DNA of 64,000 nt from Turbatrix aceti (GCA_963969345.1 OZ017770.1:9246-73245), one strand, 5' to 3'; positions 37,624 to 49,707 are shown, counted from the stretch's first letter. Made by a program: numbers and translations. Notes: generated by a model from the sequence alone, not told the origin.

Positions 37624-39438
37624 GAAGTTACAAGCCGCGGGGCTTGTGTACCGCGGGGCAATATATATCTTAACCCCCTACCTGATTATGATGACAATGA
37701 TTCGGCAAATTCAGAGTTCATGTCAGCCTCAACAAATACAACACTCTCAACATCTTCAACATCTCGTTTATCTCAAAAAGAAGTGCTATCTCACATATCG
37801 AAGGATCTATGCATTTCTATAGAACCACTACTCATACCACATTCCTTTGTTCAGCTCAACGATATCGTTGGAAAAGGTATGCATTATAAACAGGCTCTGT
37901 TTTTGAAAAAAAATATCTCAACATCGTAAAGTAAAACAATTCTTTATGACTCATACTGTGCATGGATTAAAATTGGGTTTTGGGCTATGTGGGCCATATG
38001 GCCTGCCCAAGATTTATGGCTTGCTCTGAGCTAAAAAATAGACCTAAGAAACTAAAAACTAGTCAAAAAAAGACAAGTTTAGTTTTTTTGCACAGATCTT
38101 ATTTTTCATGTTGCCTTTAAAACACCGTTGTATGTTATGATAAATTTTTTTTTGTTTATACAAAGTCGCAGGACTTTTAACACAGAAATGCAATTCAAAG
38201 CCGGGCACTAGCCCCGAAAACTTTTTTAGCTAAAATAATCGGACAAAAATTGTAACACTGAATGCATAAAGGTTGTTTTGTTAAACTAGTATTTTTTTAC
38301 AAATATTCAGGTTATTTTGGAAATGTCTATCATGGTCAAATGCATGAGCCGCGCTCTAATTGTTTGCTACCTGTGGCCGTTAAAACTCTTAAAAGTGAGA
38401 GGGCTTGCAACATTAATGATATAGAAGACTTTCTCCGAGAAGGTGCAATTATGAAGCATTTTAACCATCCAAATGTCTTAAAACTGCTAGGCATTTGTCT
38501 CAGTCCAGATGGTACAGCGTGTATTGTGCTTCCACTAATGCTTCATGGTGATTTAAGAACTTCTATTGCGGACCCTTATAGAGTATGTGAAAAATTGTTA
38601 CGACACTTGCTTACATGAATGCTTTTCAGAAAATCTGCGTCATCGAATTGGTGGATTTTGCATACCAAATTGCATTGGGAATGGCATATTTGTCGGCTCT
38701 CAATTTTGTGCATCGTGATTTAGCTGCAAGGAATTGCATGTTTGTCCTTTGCTTTCATTGCTTAAAAAAAAAAAAATTAAGGTTAACTGATGATCAAGTG
38801 GTGAAAGTTGCGGACTTTGGCTTGGCAATAGATCTTTTGGATCCCGATCCAAAAATTGACGGCCGTCCAGGGCGTCCCGCAAGATTACCTCTGAAATGGA
38901 TGGCTCCCGAATCTCTTGTCGATCGCAAAATATTTAATTTAAAAACCGACGTTGTAAGGATTTAATTAGTCTTATCCTACCGGATAAAGGAGTTTTAGTG
39001 GTCATTTGGAGTCGTTTTATGGGAACTAATGACTCGAGCTACTGCTCCTTACGGGGATTTAGCAAATGCGGAAATTAGAGAGTATCTCGATGCTGGAAAG
39101 CGGCTGCCTCAACCTACGAATTGTCCTGATGTTATGTAAGTTGTTTTCACTGACAAATAAACCTGCGTATATTTTGTAGCTATGGAATAATGTTGAGTTG
39201 TTGGAGACTTGATCCTTTCGAGCGCCCTGATTTTTCTTGGCTTTCGCAGCATCTACATGGCATCTTACGCGTAAGTGTATTTTTGGTAATAAATATATGC
39301 TGATTGACATGTTTACAATTTTAGCGACATTCCGGCTACCCTCGTCGTTTTGGCAGAAAATTAGATGCATTTTATCTGCGAGTTCCACCCGGAGGACTAT
39401 ACACCAATTACTTTCCAAATGACATTGTTCATCATTAA
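37624..39438 (+). CDS. MET-like tyrosine kinase, 5' end undefined
   Basis: A complete kinase domain of the MET/RON type. Glycine loop [11 protein letters not shown] (spliced 37876/38312), catalytic Lys in VAVKTLKSE, alpha-C Glu in [30 protein letters not shown] in [35 protein letters not shown] and the C-lobe [13 protein letters not shown] short tail [14 protein letters not shown] follows. The activation segment [16 protein letters not shown] has no tyrosine where MET has YY. Upstream, the frame is open only to an in-frame stop near 37578; no TM helix or Sema/ectodomain exon is visible, so the protein is either cytosolic, truncated, or has distant 5' exons. Confidence 0.85.
37972..38220. mobile_element. 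Possible MITE in the first kinase intron
   Basis: About 250 bp bounded by imperfect inverted ends: GTTTTGGGCTATGTGGGCC on the left and GCCGGGCACTAGCCCCGAA on the right. It explains why this intron (about 435 nt) is long. Target duplication not clear. Confidence 0.4.
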
Positions 39439-40805
39439 CAACAAATATTGTGTACGCATTTCAATAGCTAGTTTATAAAACTGACAACTGATTTTTTAAA
39501 ACACTTTTTTCTAAATTTTTGTATAAAATAATTGCAAAATTTGATACATTGATTTACAACAAAAAAACAAAACATATAGATAAAAAAATATATCTATATC
39601 AGGAGAGTAAATGATTTGCATTTATTATTTTATATGTCAATGATCATTCGAAATATAAATTCAATCAATCAAGCTGCTTGTACGATCTTATTTTTGAAGA
39701 ATTGTACAAGTCTTGGTCTTCACAATAAACAATTTTAGTTTGTTCACGAAAAAACGCCGACAGCCCCCAAAAAATTATTGTATCAATTCAATTATTGTAT
39801 CAACTATTTTTCGTACTAGCACCTATTTACATAAGTTAGATGACCTAACTTAGATCAATTGGTTGCATTTTCCGTACGAAGAGGGGCCATCAATTGCAGC
39901 TACCCGTCGGAAGTTGAAGTCTTTTGCAGGCAGGTTGAGGATATTCGCAAAATCATTCGTCCATTGAGTTCGTGGCATCCCATCGATCTCTTCCTCGTTG
40001 GGCGCCCATCTAGCTGTGATCCCGAAGGAGCTAACGATTTTGCGTTAAGGTGCCGATGGTGATCATGAGGCATTGACGCTTCCTCTGCTTCTTTTGACTT
40101 CTTAAAGCTACGTTCACGCCCGCTATGGCTTCTGTTAACGGATTTTTCATCCCCGCTTCCTCCGTTGATTACAATAAAAGTTCAGTTGCGTAACGAGAAC
40201 TTTGCGAAAACGCAACCGTCCGGGACAGAGAATGAAAGCTTTGAAAAAATTGTATTACAATATTGCAAAACCAGTTATTTATCTGATCTGCAAGATAATC
40301 TCACGTAATGCACCAATTCAGTTTGTCAATAACAGTGAAAGTATTTCCTGCATAAAATATGAATAAAATGAAATTAATTTTTAACATCAAAATATATTTA
40401 TAAAATCAACATATTCAACATTTTGATAAATAAAAAACTCCGGCATTTCATGTTTACAACTATAAAAAATGCGTACAAATCGCAAAAAACTAAAATATTT
40501 ATATCACTGGCCTTAGCAACAAGAGAAGTCAAATTGTTTTCCAGCTAAATTTGGATACAATATGAAAACATTTTTTAATATATTTATTTCACCGTTACTC
40601 AGTGCTTAGTTATCATTAGACCAGATGTTTAGAGGCATATTGAAATTTTATGGCACTTTAATACCGTACTAACAGTTGGTCGACATTATTTATTTCATAA
40701 TTAATTTTATATGCTGTTATTTTTCAATACTTTAATTTACAAGCTTGGATAAATTTGATTCACTAAAACTTTTGGTAAAATGGATAGGAAAATTTGTACT
40801 ATATG
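39439..40805. other. Gap with possible retroelement remnant
   Basis: AT-rich DNA with one GC-richer block at 39850-40090. Its minus frame reads ITARWAPNEEEIDG, then MPRTQWTNDFANIL, reminiscent of the C-terminal tail of non-LTR retrotransposon polyproteins (GRPRTRW-DD type). Too short and decayed to be sure. A block near 40575-40640 (CACCGTTACT...AGGCA) recurs near 44610-44665. Confidence 0.3.
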
Positions 40806-41135
40806 CAGGGTTTTCGACCGCTCCTGAAATCGCTCTGCTCCTGCTCCCCTCCTGCGCGGGAGCAAAGCGAGCGGTAAAAAACAGAAAAAAAAATAAGGAA
40901 GAAGCAGGAGATGCAAAATGAAAAAAATTAAGAGCGCGAGCGGAAACAATTTAGAAAAAAAGGAGCGGGAGCGGAGCGAGTGCACAAATCTTGAAGGAGC
41001 GAAAGGCGAAGGCAAATTGAGTTCCAAAAACACTAACAATTTATGGCAATTTGTCTGATTTTTTACCATTTCCGTTCACTTTCGAGTAGATTTGTGGCTA
41101 AAATTGGTCTTGAAAAACTTTTGAATTTGGACTTT
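40806..41135. mobile_element. GAGCGG-family hAT-like element, partial
   Basis: Left terminus CAGGGTTTTCGACCGCTCC matches the element in the anoctamin intron. It is followed by degenerate GAGCGGGAGC words and the shared GGCAATTTGTCTGATTTTTT block. The right end is lost at the adjoining element. Confidence 0.75.
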
Positions 41136-41141
41136 TTCCCA

Positions 41142-41449
41142 AGGCATAAAACCGGCCTCAAAATCAGGCCGCCGGCCTTACTTTTCAGGCCGCGGCTCCG
41201 CCGCCTAATTTCGAACATTTTTTAAGGGTCATTTTTTGAAATTGTACTCAAATTCTGCAGAAATGTTTGTTCAAAACAACCAAATATTGTATAAATAGGG
41301 GTAAGAATTTACTAATAGTAAAAAGTAAAAAATATTGATAAATGCAACACAAAAATGTCCGAAAATTATGCCTTTGGTCGAAAAAATTACATAAATTTTT
41401 TTTTCAGCCGGCCGCGCGGTTTTTGCGGTCAGCCGGCAGGATTTTATGT
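41142..41449. mobile_element. GGCATAAAA-ended element, copy 1
   Basis: About 308 bp from AGGCATAAAACCGGCCTC to CCGGCAGGATTTTATG. It is clearly homologous to 46195-46550 along its length (for example CAAAACAACCAAATA and AGTAAAAAATATTGAT). GGCC-rich hairpin-forming ends flank an AT-rich centre. Confidence 0.8.
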
Positions 41450-41700
41450 CTGATTTTTTACCATTTCCGTTCACTTTCGGGTAGATTTGCCGGTAAACTT
41501 TGTCTAAACACCTAAAAACTTTAAAATTTCAACTTTTATCCCCAATTTGGCTAAAAATTTTTTTAATTTTACTTGGAGCGCTGGCGATTTTTGTTCCGCT
41601 CCCGCTTTGCTCTTGAGCGGGAGCGGAGCGAGCAATAGAATGAAATAAACTAAAAAACGCGAGCGAAGCGAGCGCAAAAAAAATGCAAAGGAGCGGGCCA
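41450..41700. mobile_element. GAGCGG-family element, second fragment
   Basis: Starts TCTGATTTTTTACCATTTCC, the same block as at 41055, and continues through CTTGGAGCGCTGGCGATTTT to AGCGGGAGCGGAGCGAGC. It therefore overlaps in content with 40806-41135, so these are parts of two copies or a rearranged one. Confidence 0.65.
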
Positions 41701-41741
41701 CAGTGTGTTGTTTGTGGAAATATTTTGTCGCAACATGCATT

Positions 41742-42525
41742 TTTTGCATTTTTTGTAAAAAACAATCTGATTCACGCAAAATATATATTTTACTATTATA
41801 TATGACAATGCTTACATTCATTTGTTCTATGCTAGCAACATTGCTGCTCAACCCCATCTTCTACGACTACGCCTAGCGCCCCCCCTCATAATTCGTTAAT
41901 TTTTTCTTTTTGTCAAAAAGTATTATGAGGGGGGGCGCGGGGCGTAGTCGTAGAAGATGGGGTTTGAGCACAGGGTTGCAAAATTCCCCGGGGAATGAAA
42001 AATAGGGGAATATTCCCGGGGAATTCCCGGAGACTCCCCGGGAATCTCCTTTCAAATTCCCCTCAAAATTTGAAAGGAGATAAAGCCATGCGTCTAAAAC
42101 GGGGTCTAAAATAAAAAAAACCACACCAAAAACGATCTATATATTAACAATCATTAAAATTGCAACCTAACTTTCACATAAAAGCAAGATTTGAAGCCCC
42201 AGGGGCAAAATTCAAAAAGAATAACCACATCCTTTTACTTTTCTTAAATTTTTCGGGAGTTTTCCGGGGAATTTTGCGGGAAATTTAGCAGAAATTGGCA
42301 GAAGGGGGGGATCTCTGGGGATTCCCGGGAATATTCCCCGGGGAATCTCCCGGGGATTCGCGGGAATATTCCCCGAGGAATCTTCCGGGGAATCCCATCT
42401 TCGCAACCCTGGTTGAGCAGCAATGTTGCTAGCATAGAACAAATGAATGTAAGCATTGTCATATATAATAATAGTAAAATATATATTTTGCGTGAATCAG
42501 ATTGATTTTTACAAACAATTTTATT
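41742..42525. mobile_element. Foldback element interrupted by a MITE
   Basis: Outer arms (about 41742-41846 and 42413-42525) are near-perfect inverted repeats carrying GATTCACGCAAAATATATAT and GCTAGCAACATTGCTGCTCA. A second hairpin, CCCCATCTTCTACGACTACG, lies just inside. The right part was split by the MITE at 41971-42411. Confidence 0.8.
41971..42411. mobile_element. hAT-like MITE, CCCGGGGAAT family, copy B
   Basis: 441 bp, CAGGGTTGCAAAATTCCCC to ATCTTCGCAACCCTG, flanked by TTTGAGCA and GTTGAGCA (7 of 8). Opposite orientation to copy A. It sits inside a foldback element, so it arrived later. Confidence 0.85.
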
Positions 42526-43173
42526 TGTAGAAAAAAAACTTGTCTATTAAGAAATGCATGGCAGATACTTAAAACATTTGGCTGTTTGAATGTGCCACAA
42601 AAAAGCTTTTAAACGCGTGTTTAGCACACTTCACAAAAGTAATTAGTTTTTTTAAATCGTTTTTTTGGCAAATTTGTCATGCCCGAATTACTTTGCTTAC
42701 CCAACACAGAAAAAAACAGTATAAAATCATTTTTTCTATTGGAATGAAAACAAATTGGTAACTCTTTTTTAACAATATGATAATTTTTTTCAGTGATTGT
42801 ACAAACTTCCGCTTGACAAGTGCATTTGGTGCTTGCTCTGTCGCTATATTTCTTTTGCTTGATAAGGAAATGAAGATCAACTATTGAGCAAAAAAAAAGA
42901 AATCAAATATTTGCATTTTTTGTTCAAAATAGACAGCTGTTTTGTAGTTTATTTTCTATTTTATTTAAAGAAAATTGTTTTTGGTTATTCACATTTCTAA
43001 CCTTTTTTTAGATTCATTTAAGGAGATGGAAAAAACCAACACCGCGTTATAACGTGCTACTTAGTCAGTGTGATTTCGCTAAACACTTCAAGCGTGTGTT
43101 TCATTTTTTTTTGTGATATGCAATTTTGTTTTATTATATTATTAGAAAATATACACCAAATTTTTGTATTCAA
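42526..43173. other. Intergenic gap
   Basis: About 650 bp of AT-rich DNA upstream of a plus-strand gene. Nothing coding seen. Confidence 0.5.
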
Positions 43174-44187
43174 ATGGTTTCTAATAAACTTTTGGCAATT
43201 GATGATCCCATAGAACGAAGTGTAAGTCTTATTCCTTATTGTCCGATTCAATTTGTTCAAATTGGCAAAGCAAGCTTTTTCTATAACAAATTTAATAATG
43301 AACGCTTGAATGGCTTTTCATCGTAATTTAGAAACGAAAAAAACTGTGAACATTTTAGATTCGTCGGAGCAGCTCTCTTCAGTTTCCGCTTCATAAAAAT
43401 AATCAAAGCAACCTTATACAAGCGCTCTCCAACATACCATCATCAACTGTATCGCTTTATACAAGTACGATGAGCGTTACGGGATTTCTAGGAATGCGCG
43501 GATCTGATTCTGCAATTAATTTGTATACTCTAATGGCTAAGTATCGTTGCTGCTGTGGTTTTTGCCGGCTGCGTGTCGGATCATTTGCGATTGCACTAAT
43601 GTCTGCTTGTTCTGCAATCCTTGGTAACAATAATACCTTAATATTTAAAAAATATTAATTTTTAGTTATTGTATTAATGGGAGTATACAATTACACACTA
43701 ACCCCATTGCAGCATGAATACTTAGTATACCCCACGTTTGTTTTAATGACATTGCAATTATTGTGCAGCGTCTTTATGCTTATTGGCATATTTGTAGACT
43801 CTCATATATTTTTAATGCCTTTTGCTGTTAATTGCGTAGGTCCCTTTATTAATAGCTTTTATTTTAATTTATTATATTTCAGGTAATTAATATGATGGGG
43901 GCCATGGGACTTGGCCTGGTATTGTTAATCTCGGGCGATCAAACAAATAGCAAACTTTATCCCGTTTTTGCCTCATGCTCTATGGTACTCGTTGCCGTAT
44001 ATCTCTGGTTTCTTGTAATCTGTTGCATGACTTTGGTCATGATTCGAGACAAAAAACGACTTGTCGAGTACGTTTTTTAAATACTGTTATAATTGAATCA
44101 CATAATTATTTCAGATCAGACTTAAATTTTATTGGAATACCTCAGGTAGAACCTCACATGGAAAGAGTTAATAGTGCATTGTTTTAA
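43174..44187 (+). CDS. Four-TM protein, LAPTM/DUF7027-like
   Basis: Five exons (43174-43221, 43359-43623, 43666-43835, 43883-44067, 44115-44187), 741 nt, 246 residues. A Ser-rich N-terminal tail leads to a cysteine cluster (KYRCCCGFCRLRVGS) at the mouth of TM1, then three more helices (PTFVLMTLQLLCSVFMLIG, MMGAMGLGLVLLIS, MVLVAVYLWFLVICCMTLV) and a short C-tail. This Cys-cluster-plus-4TM pattern is common in small nematode endomembrane proteins of the LAPTM/DUF7027 type. Function not known. The first exon is inferred from phase. Confidence 0.65.
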
Positions 44188-45115
44188 CATTTCCTAAACT
44201 GTATATACAATATATATTTTCTAGAACGTGTACTTTGTTGATAACGCAAACATTTTAAATAAAGCAAATAAAAAAACTGTAAATAAGATTTATACTGGCA
44301 GAAGAATAACAATGAATTAGTACTTGTACATAAAAAGGTACAATTGTAAATAAGTACTAAACGAATCTCTGCAGCAAAAATTAAAATTGGCAACTATAAC
44401 ATCAAGCAATCGAGTTTAACTTCTGCTACGACATCCATACTACCGTACAAAAATTCCACATGGTTTACAAGATGACAATACATCAGTAGCTAAAAATATT
44501 TCATGTACAGCCATTTTCGTTACATAAGGCAATTGTTTTGTATTGAAAAACGGTCGGTATTTAACGTCAAGTCATTGTATTTTAAATTTATATTTACATT
44601 TTATTTTTATTTATTTCACCGTTACTTAGTGCTGTTATCAGTAGATCAGATATTAGGAGGCACAAATGGTGTCCACGTAGGCGTCAATGTTTGCTCTAAT
44701 TTGTGCACATCCGTATCACAACATAACAACAGTAAGGCAGAAATGTTAGACAAGAGTACGTAGCAGGACACATTCAGAATTGATGTCAGTTGCAATACAT
44801 CAGCCTGAGCAGCCGACTCTTGACTGTGTACGGAACTTATTTTGATGTAGTGTGATAATGATCACTACGAATTGAGACGAGAAAAACAGCATTGTCATCG
44901 AAATTAGACTTTGATTTTGATTGGCGTGAAGCGCGTTTTACCTCATTGGACCACCAGCATATTTGCATTACTAAATAGGGTAATGATAATTCGCGATTTT
45001 TATATTATGATGTTTTGTAGTTTTGTTTAACACATCGGAGCAACCCGTTCAAAACTAAATGAATGACGTTGTAATTTATTGAGGTCGTTTCGTTAATTTG
45101 TTTATTTACTTAGCA
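44188..45115. other. Intergenic gap with dispersed repeat
   Basis: Includes, near 44610-44665, a block (CACCGTTACTTAGTGCTG) also found near 40580. It ends in TTTATTTACTTAG (45101-45113), a probable trans-splice acceptor 2 nt before the next ATG. Confidence 0.5.
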
Positions 45116-45976
45116 ATGCGAACGTCGACATCATTGTGTGATCTTGATAAAATTAGAAATAACTGCCAAAATAAACAAAAATACAATCGATGTGACAATA
45201 GTGCATCTCATCGCTCAAAAAACGTAGTACGTTGCCTTTTTGTGATTGCACTAATTTTCCACTTGCTTTGTAAAATTAGCTTCGTTCAATTTTTTAGAAC
45301 AACCCAGCGTCCGCATCTACTCACACTAAACAACAATTTGACTCACGATACTTTCGAACATGTTGTAGCTTATTACACATCAAAATTGCCACCTACGTGT
45401 TTTGCACTTTAGTTCTTCAGGAAATCGTAGTCGGTATATTTTTTTTGATATCACGAGTGAATTTGAAACAAAGCATAATCGAAGAAAGGATTTTGGTATT
45501 ATTGAGCTGTAGATTTCTTCAATTTCCACCACTTGTCATGCTATACTTCGGTTTGTTTAAATGCAAACGATTTTATCTTCTGCCATTTGTCTTAAGCCAA
45601 GTTAGCATTTGTATTCGGAAAAAGTGCATTGTCAATAAACAATGAAAACATCTTATAGGTAACAATTGGTCCCTTCGTCGACATGCAATCTTTTATACTA
45701 TTTCTGAAAGACAGCAAAAATGTAGCACTACCTTTTGCGTCAATGCCAATGCTAAATATCGTCATTCCACTATTGTTCTACATGGCATTTCTTTTTGTGC
45801 TTATGTACATAATATTTCGGTGCTTTGTCTATTACAGAGCACTTACTATTTTTTGTGAAAAAAATCGCTGTCAGTATTCATTTGGTGCTTTGCCGCTTTG
45901 TCACGGCGGAAAAGAAATGAGCGAATTTAGTTGTTCTGCTGGTAAACACAACACTATAATAACAAGTGCTATATAA
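45116..45976 (+). CDS. Multi-pass membrane protein, unrecognised
   Basis: Three exons (45116-45364, 45421-45600, 45659-45976), 747 nt, 248 residues. A polar Cys-containing N-terminus leads to four or five hydrophobic stretches (CLFVIALIFHLLCKISFV, EIVVGIFFLISRVNL, FLQFPPLVMLYFGLF, LNIVIPLLFYMAFLFVLMYI) and a Cys-rich tail (CEKNRCQYSFGALPLCHGG). I do not recognise the family. The ATG follows TTACTTAGCA, a spliced-leader acceptor. A transposable element begins 18 bp after the stop, so the 3' UTR and poly(A) site probably lie inside it. Confidence 0.65.
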
Positions 45977-45994
45977 CGGGTCTACGCTTTATTA

Positions 45995-46749
45995 GGTTTA
46001 GTGACACCACTTCGAATTTTGCATCTTCGATTTTTGCAACATCGATTTTGACAACTTTGAATTTTGCAACTTTTTTCATGACTTCGATTTTTACAACTAA
46101 TTCGATTTTTGCAATTGAATAAAAATAACGTTTTTTTTTCATAATGCTGATAAAATTGCGTGAAAGTGTTTTTCATGTCAAAGTCTGGCAACCAAGGCAT
46201 AAAACCGGCCTCAAAATCAGCCCCTCGGCAGGCTTGCGGCCAGCATAAATTTTCAGGCCGCGGCCCAGCCGCCTTATTTCGAACATTTTTAAGGGTCATT
46301 TTTTGAAATTGTAATCAAATTTTGGAGAACTTTTTGTTCAAAACAACCAAATACTGTATAAATAGAGGTACTAATCATTTACTAATGGTAAAAAGTAAAA
46401 AATATTGATGGATGCAACACAATAATGTCCAAAAATCATGCTTTTGGTCGAAAAAATGACCTGAAAATTTTTTTCCGGCTTTTCCGGCCTGCCAAAAAAA
46501 ACTCAGGCCGGCCGCGCGGTTTTTGCAGCCAGCCGGACTGATTTTATGCTTTGCTGGTAACGCCACATCTGCTTCAGAGCCTCCGAAAGCCCCGTTCACG
46601 TCATTTTTTTAATATTGGGAAAATCGAAGTTAGTTGCGAAAATCGAAGTCACGAAAAAATTGCAAAAAGCAAAGTTGTAAAAATCAAAGTTGTAAAAATC
46701 AAAGTTGCAAAAATCGAAGTTGCATAATTCGAATTAGGTCACTAAACCA
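45995..46749. mobile_element. hAT-like element, CTTCGATTTTTGCAA family, with insertion
   Basis: Flanked by a perfect 8-bp repeat CTTTATTA (45987-45994, 46750-46757). Ends are GGTTTAGTGACACC and GGTCACTAAACCA. Both arms are made of reiterated words like CTTCGATTTTTGCAA, right arm inverted. The centre is split by the element at 46195-46550. Confidence 0.85.
46195..46550. mobile_element. GGCATAAAA-ended element, copy 2
   Basis: Starts AGGCATAAAACCGGCC, ends GGACTGATTTTATGCT. Homologous throughout to 41142-41449. Nested in the CTTCGATTTTTG element. Confidence 0.8.
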
Positions 46750-46757
46750 CTTTATTA

Positions 46758-47642
46758 CTATCCAAAATAATTTTGTTAAAAGCGGAAAGTATTTGTATAC
46801 CCTAAATACTCATACCGGTTGCAACTTGAAAGTGTACTTAGTGTGATCTTCACATGATGTTCTTTTATAATTTGAAAATTATTCATTTTTATATGACGGC
46901 ATATAAACAATTGAAACTCAATTCCGTTATTATGCTCACAAGTATTTTTGCAGACTGTTATAAACATACACCTGCGACCGCCAAAAAAAGTGCGACGGTG
47001 CATGCTACACATTTTTTGCATTTCTGAAATCGAAAAAAAATTCAGCAGTTCGGAAGAAAATCTAAATTTAAAAGAACAAAAAAATACTGAAAACATTGAT
47101 GTCTCGATAATTCAAAAAAAAATATTTTTGTGGTTTACTATGAAAAATTTCTTTAAGATTCGTTAGACATTTCAGTTTAGTTTGAAAAAAAAATTATACA
47201 AAGAATCATTGAATGTTAATGTATATCTCAAGAAACTACACATTATAACAATTCATGGCATTGTATTGCCCCCAAAGCAACAAACAACAAATGTGTTATT
47301 CGTACAAAATAAGTAATATTTGTTTTAATAAAGACAAAAAAAAATGCAAATAAAACAACCTTTTCTCCCACTACAACTACTATATACTGCTAGTAGTTTT
47401 TGTTTGCCAGCTGCATTTGCTGTCACAGCTTTGCTTGCCTGACAGAGTTCGCTGTGAAAGTATTCAATAATTTGTGAATCTTTTTGCTGCGGAATACGTG
47501 TTTTTATTGATGTAAAAATATTTGCGCATGGTTGGTTCAGTATAAAGTCGTGGTATGTTCGTTGCATAAATTATTTCATACATCTAACAAAATTTATGTC
47601 TTATTTTTTAACTCCAGCTAATAATCCGTCGTTTATTTTATT
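46758..47642. other. Intergenic gap
   Basis: About 900 bp, AT-rich. Plus frame 46948-47166 and minus frame 46776-47096 overlap one another, and neither shows a motif or splice context. Confidence 0.45.
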
Positions 47643-49612
47643 ATGCATATCGGAATCAATGATTTGCCCAGACCTGTACTAGAGCACATATTTTTTTACT
47701 TACGACCTTATGATTCTCTTAACAACGCTCGACAGGTAAGCAATCGATGGCGGCACATTGTGGATGGCTCCGTAAAGTATATGAAAAGAAGATATTCATC
47801 GTGCGTAGATCTCGCGTGGCACGAGTTGCGCGAAAAACTTGACGCTCAAAGCTACATTTGTGAACGCGGTGGTCATGCGGCATGCTACTCAAAATCGGAC
47901 AACTGCCTGTACATGTTTGGTGGGTCAACCGCAAGACATACGCCGCTGGCCGACATGTGGCGCCTAAAGATGGCAAGTTTTGGAGCTCTAAAAATATTAT
48001 ATTTTGTTATTATTTTAGGATACATTGGAATGGTTTCGAGTTAACCAGAAAGGCGATGTTCCGTACCCTAGAAGTCTTTGTACCTTGCTTGACTGCGACA
48101 ATATACTGGTTTTATTTGGGGGATACTCGAAATCATCTATGAATCCTATTCATCAACATGTACAATTTTTTTGTGATTTGTATTTTTTTATCAAACAGAA
48201 AGAAACGTGGGTAAAAGTAGGTTGTTTGTTAATTTGTGCATTTTTTATATAAAACATTTAGATGGGATGCAATGGCAGCTATGTGCCACAACTGGCATCT
48301 CATGGTGCAACCATTCTTCAAGATAGATGGATGGTCATAAGTTTTGGATCAAGTGGTGACGATTTTAGTGACAAGGTATTTATTTTTGATTTGGTGAACC
48401 ACACATGGCATATGGTGGAATGCATAGGTCCTGAACCTTTGCCTCGGCATGGACACTGTCAGATTCTTATTGATGACTTTACTTTACTTATCGTTGGGGG
48501 CGCAGGTGTTATCAAAGGCGCTTGCAACGATGCTTATCTTCTTACATTTAACCGCGACATGATACACGCTGAATGGAAAAGAGTTAGAGTTGAAAACAAA
48601 GAACTTTGGCCGAGTAATTTTTGGGGTATCAGAGGCACAAAAATTCATAATAAAGTTGTTTTTTTGGCTAAACCGTCTTACATTCATCCGGCATGTTATT
48701 CACGTCCTTCACTTCGAACCACGAGTTCTTTTACATCATCGTCGTCTAGCAGTCAATCAAGAATTTCTTCACCCGATTCTCTTCAAGATCGTCGCGCCGT
48801 AGCGGCAGCATTTTCAAAAGCAAGTAGAAGCGAAAGGCTAAGCGCCTCTGCGGCGTTTCGACGGAAAAGTCAGCTTTTAACTTCTAAGTCATTAGATGAG
48901 CAGGTAAACGTTGGCTCTCTAATTTCAATGCGTCGATAATTATTACAGAATAACGATAATGGTAGTGATTGTGCAGTCAACAAACTAAATTATCAAGAAC
49001 AGTCTTTATCAGCACATAAATATGTCGAATTACAACGCGCGTGTTCAATCCCTGCTATTATCGTTGGCGAGATTCCAAAGCTGATTATTACTGATGATCT
49101 CTGCAGTCCAAAAGCCAGCCATCTTAATGGTTATGGGTATATTTTGAGATGTAAAAACAAAACATTATAATTGTTTTTAGTGAAAAAACTATTTCAACTG
49201 AATCCTTCCAAATAAACGACACTCATATAAATAGTGTTTTACCTCTTGCACACAATGAAGATTGGTCTGATCTCAACGAAAGACTATGCGTTTTTGTTTT
49301 GGATATTTCGAGATTACGCAATGAAAGATGTGTGAGGTATGGTTAAAAATGGAAGAGCTTTTTTAAAAACATTAAAATGCTCCTCACATCAGAAAAGAAC
49401 TTTCTAGGTGGGAACAAAATATGGTTGAATGCGATGCGCCTCCAGTTCTCCTGCTGTACTCCCTTGTCAACGCCAATGGGGAGCTTATCGTTTTTGGTGG
49501 CATGAAAACTCCGTCGGCAACAAATCCTTTTTTAAACGTAAACTTTCCAAATGAACCTGGATACGCTACAAATAGCACTTATTTACTGCGACCAAACTAC
49601 TTTCAACAGTGA
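47643..49612 (+). CDS. FBXO42: F-box / Kelch protein FBXO42-like
   Basis: Substrate receptor of an SCF ubiquitin ligase; the human protein targets p53 and others. Seven exons; the F-box is at the N-terminus (INDLPRPVLEHIFFYLRPYD), followed by Kelch repeats with GG pairs (YMFGGSTARHTPLADMW, ILVLFGGYSK, LLIVGGAGVIKGACND). A long Ser-rich insert (SSFTSSSSSSQSRISSPDS) follows, and a last Kelch block closes the propeller (LCVFVLDISRLRN, LIVFGGMKTP). The same order and long insert occur in vertebrate FBXO42, including the NPIHQHVQFF segment. The first intron uses a GC donor (ATG|gcaagt at 47973). Converges on the dachshund gene, 95 bp away. Confidence 0.9.
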
Positions 49613-49707
49613 TAACTTTTATGCTTTTAACAAAATATAATGAATAGATTAATAAATATTGTATATTGCACATCAAGTTATATACAATCGAATTTATATT
49701 GTGTGAC

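Noticed and set aside
42212..42462. Pro/Gly-rich minus frames resembling collagen-like peptides
   Set aside because: They are translations of CCCGGGGAAT words in a MITE, not genes.
46620..46745. Lys/Ser/Asn/Cys repeat peptide (NQSCKNQSCKN)
   Set aside because: Translation of the CTTCGATTTTTGCAA words of a transposon arm.
48170..48209. A 39-nt intron in FBXO42
   Set aside because: The sequence has GT and AG ends, but the encoded HQHVQFFCDLYFF aligns with the vertebrate protein, so it is kept as coding.
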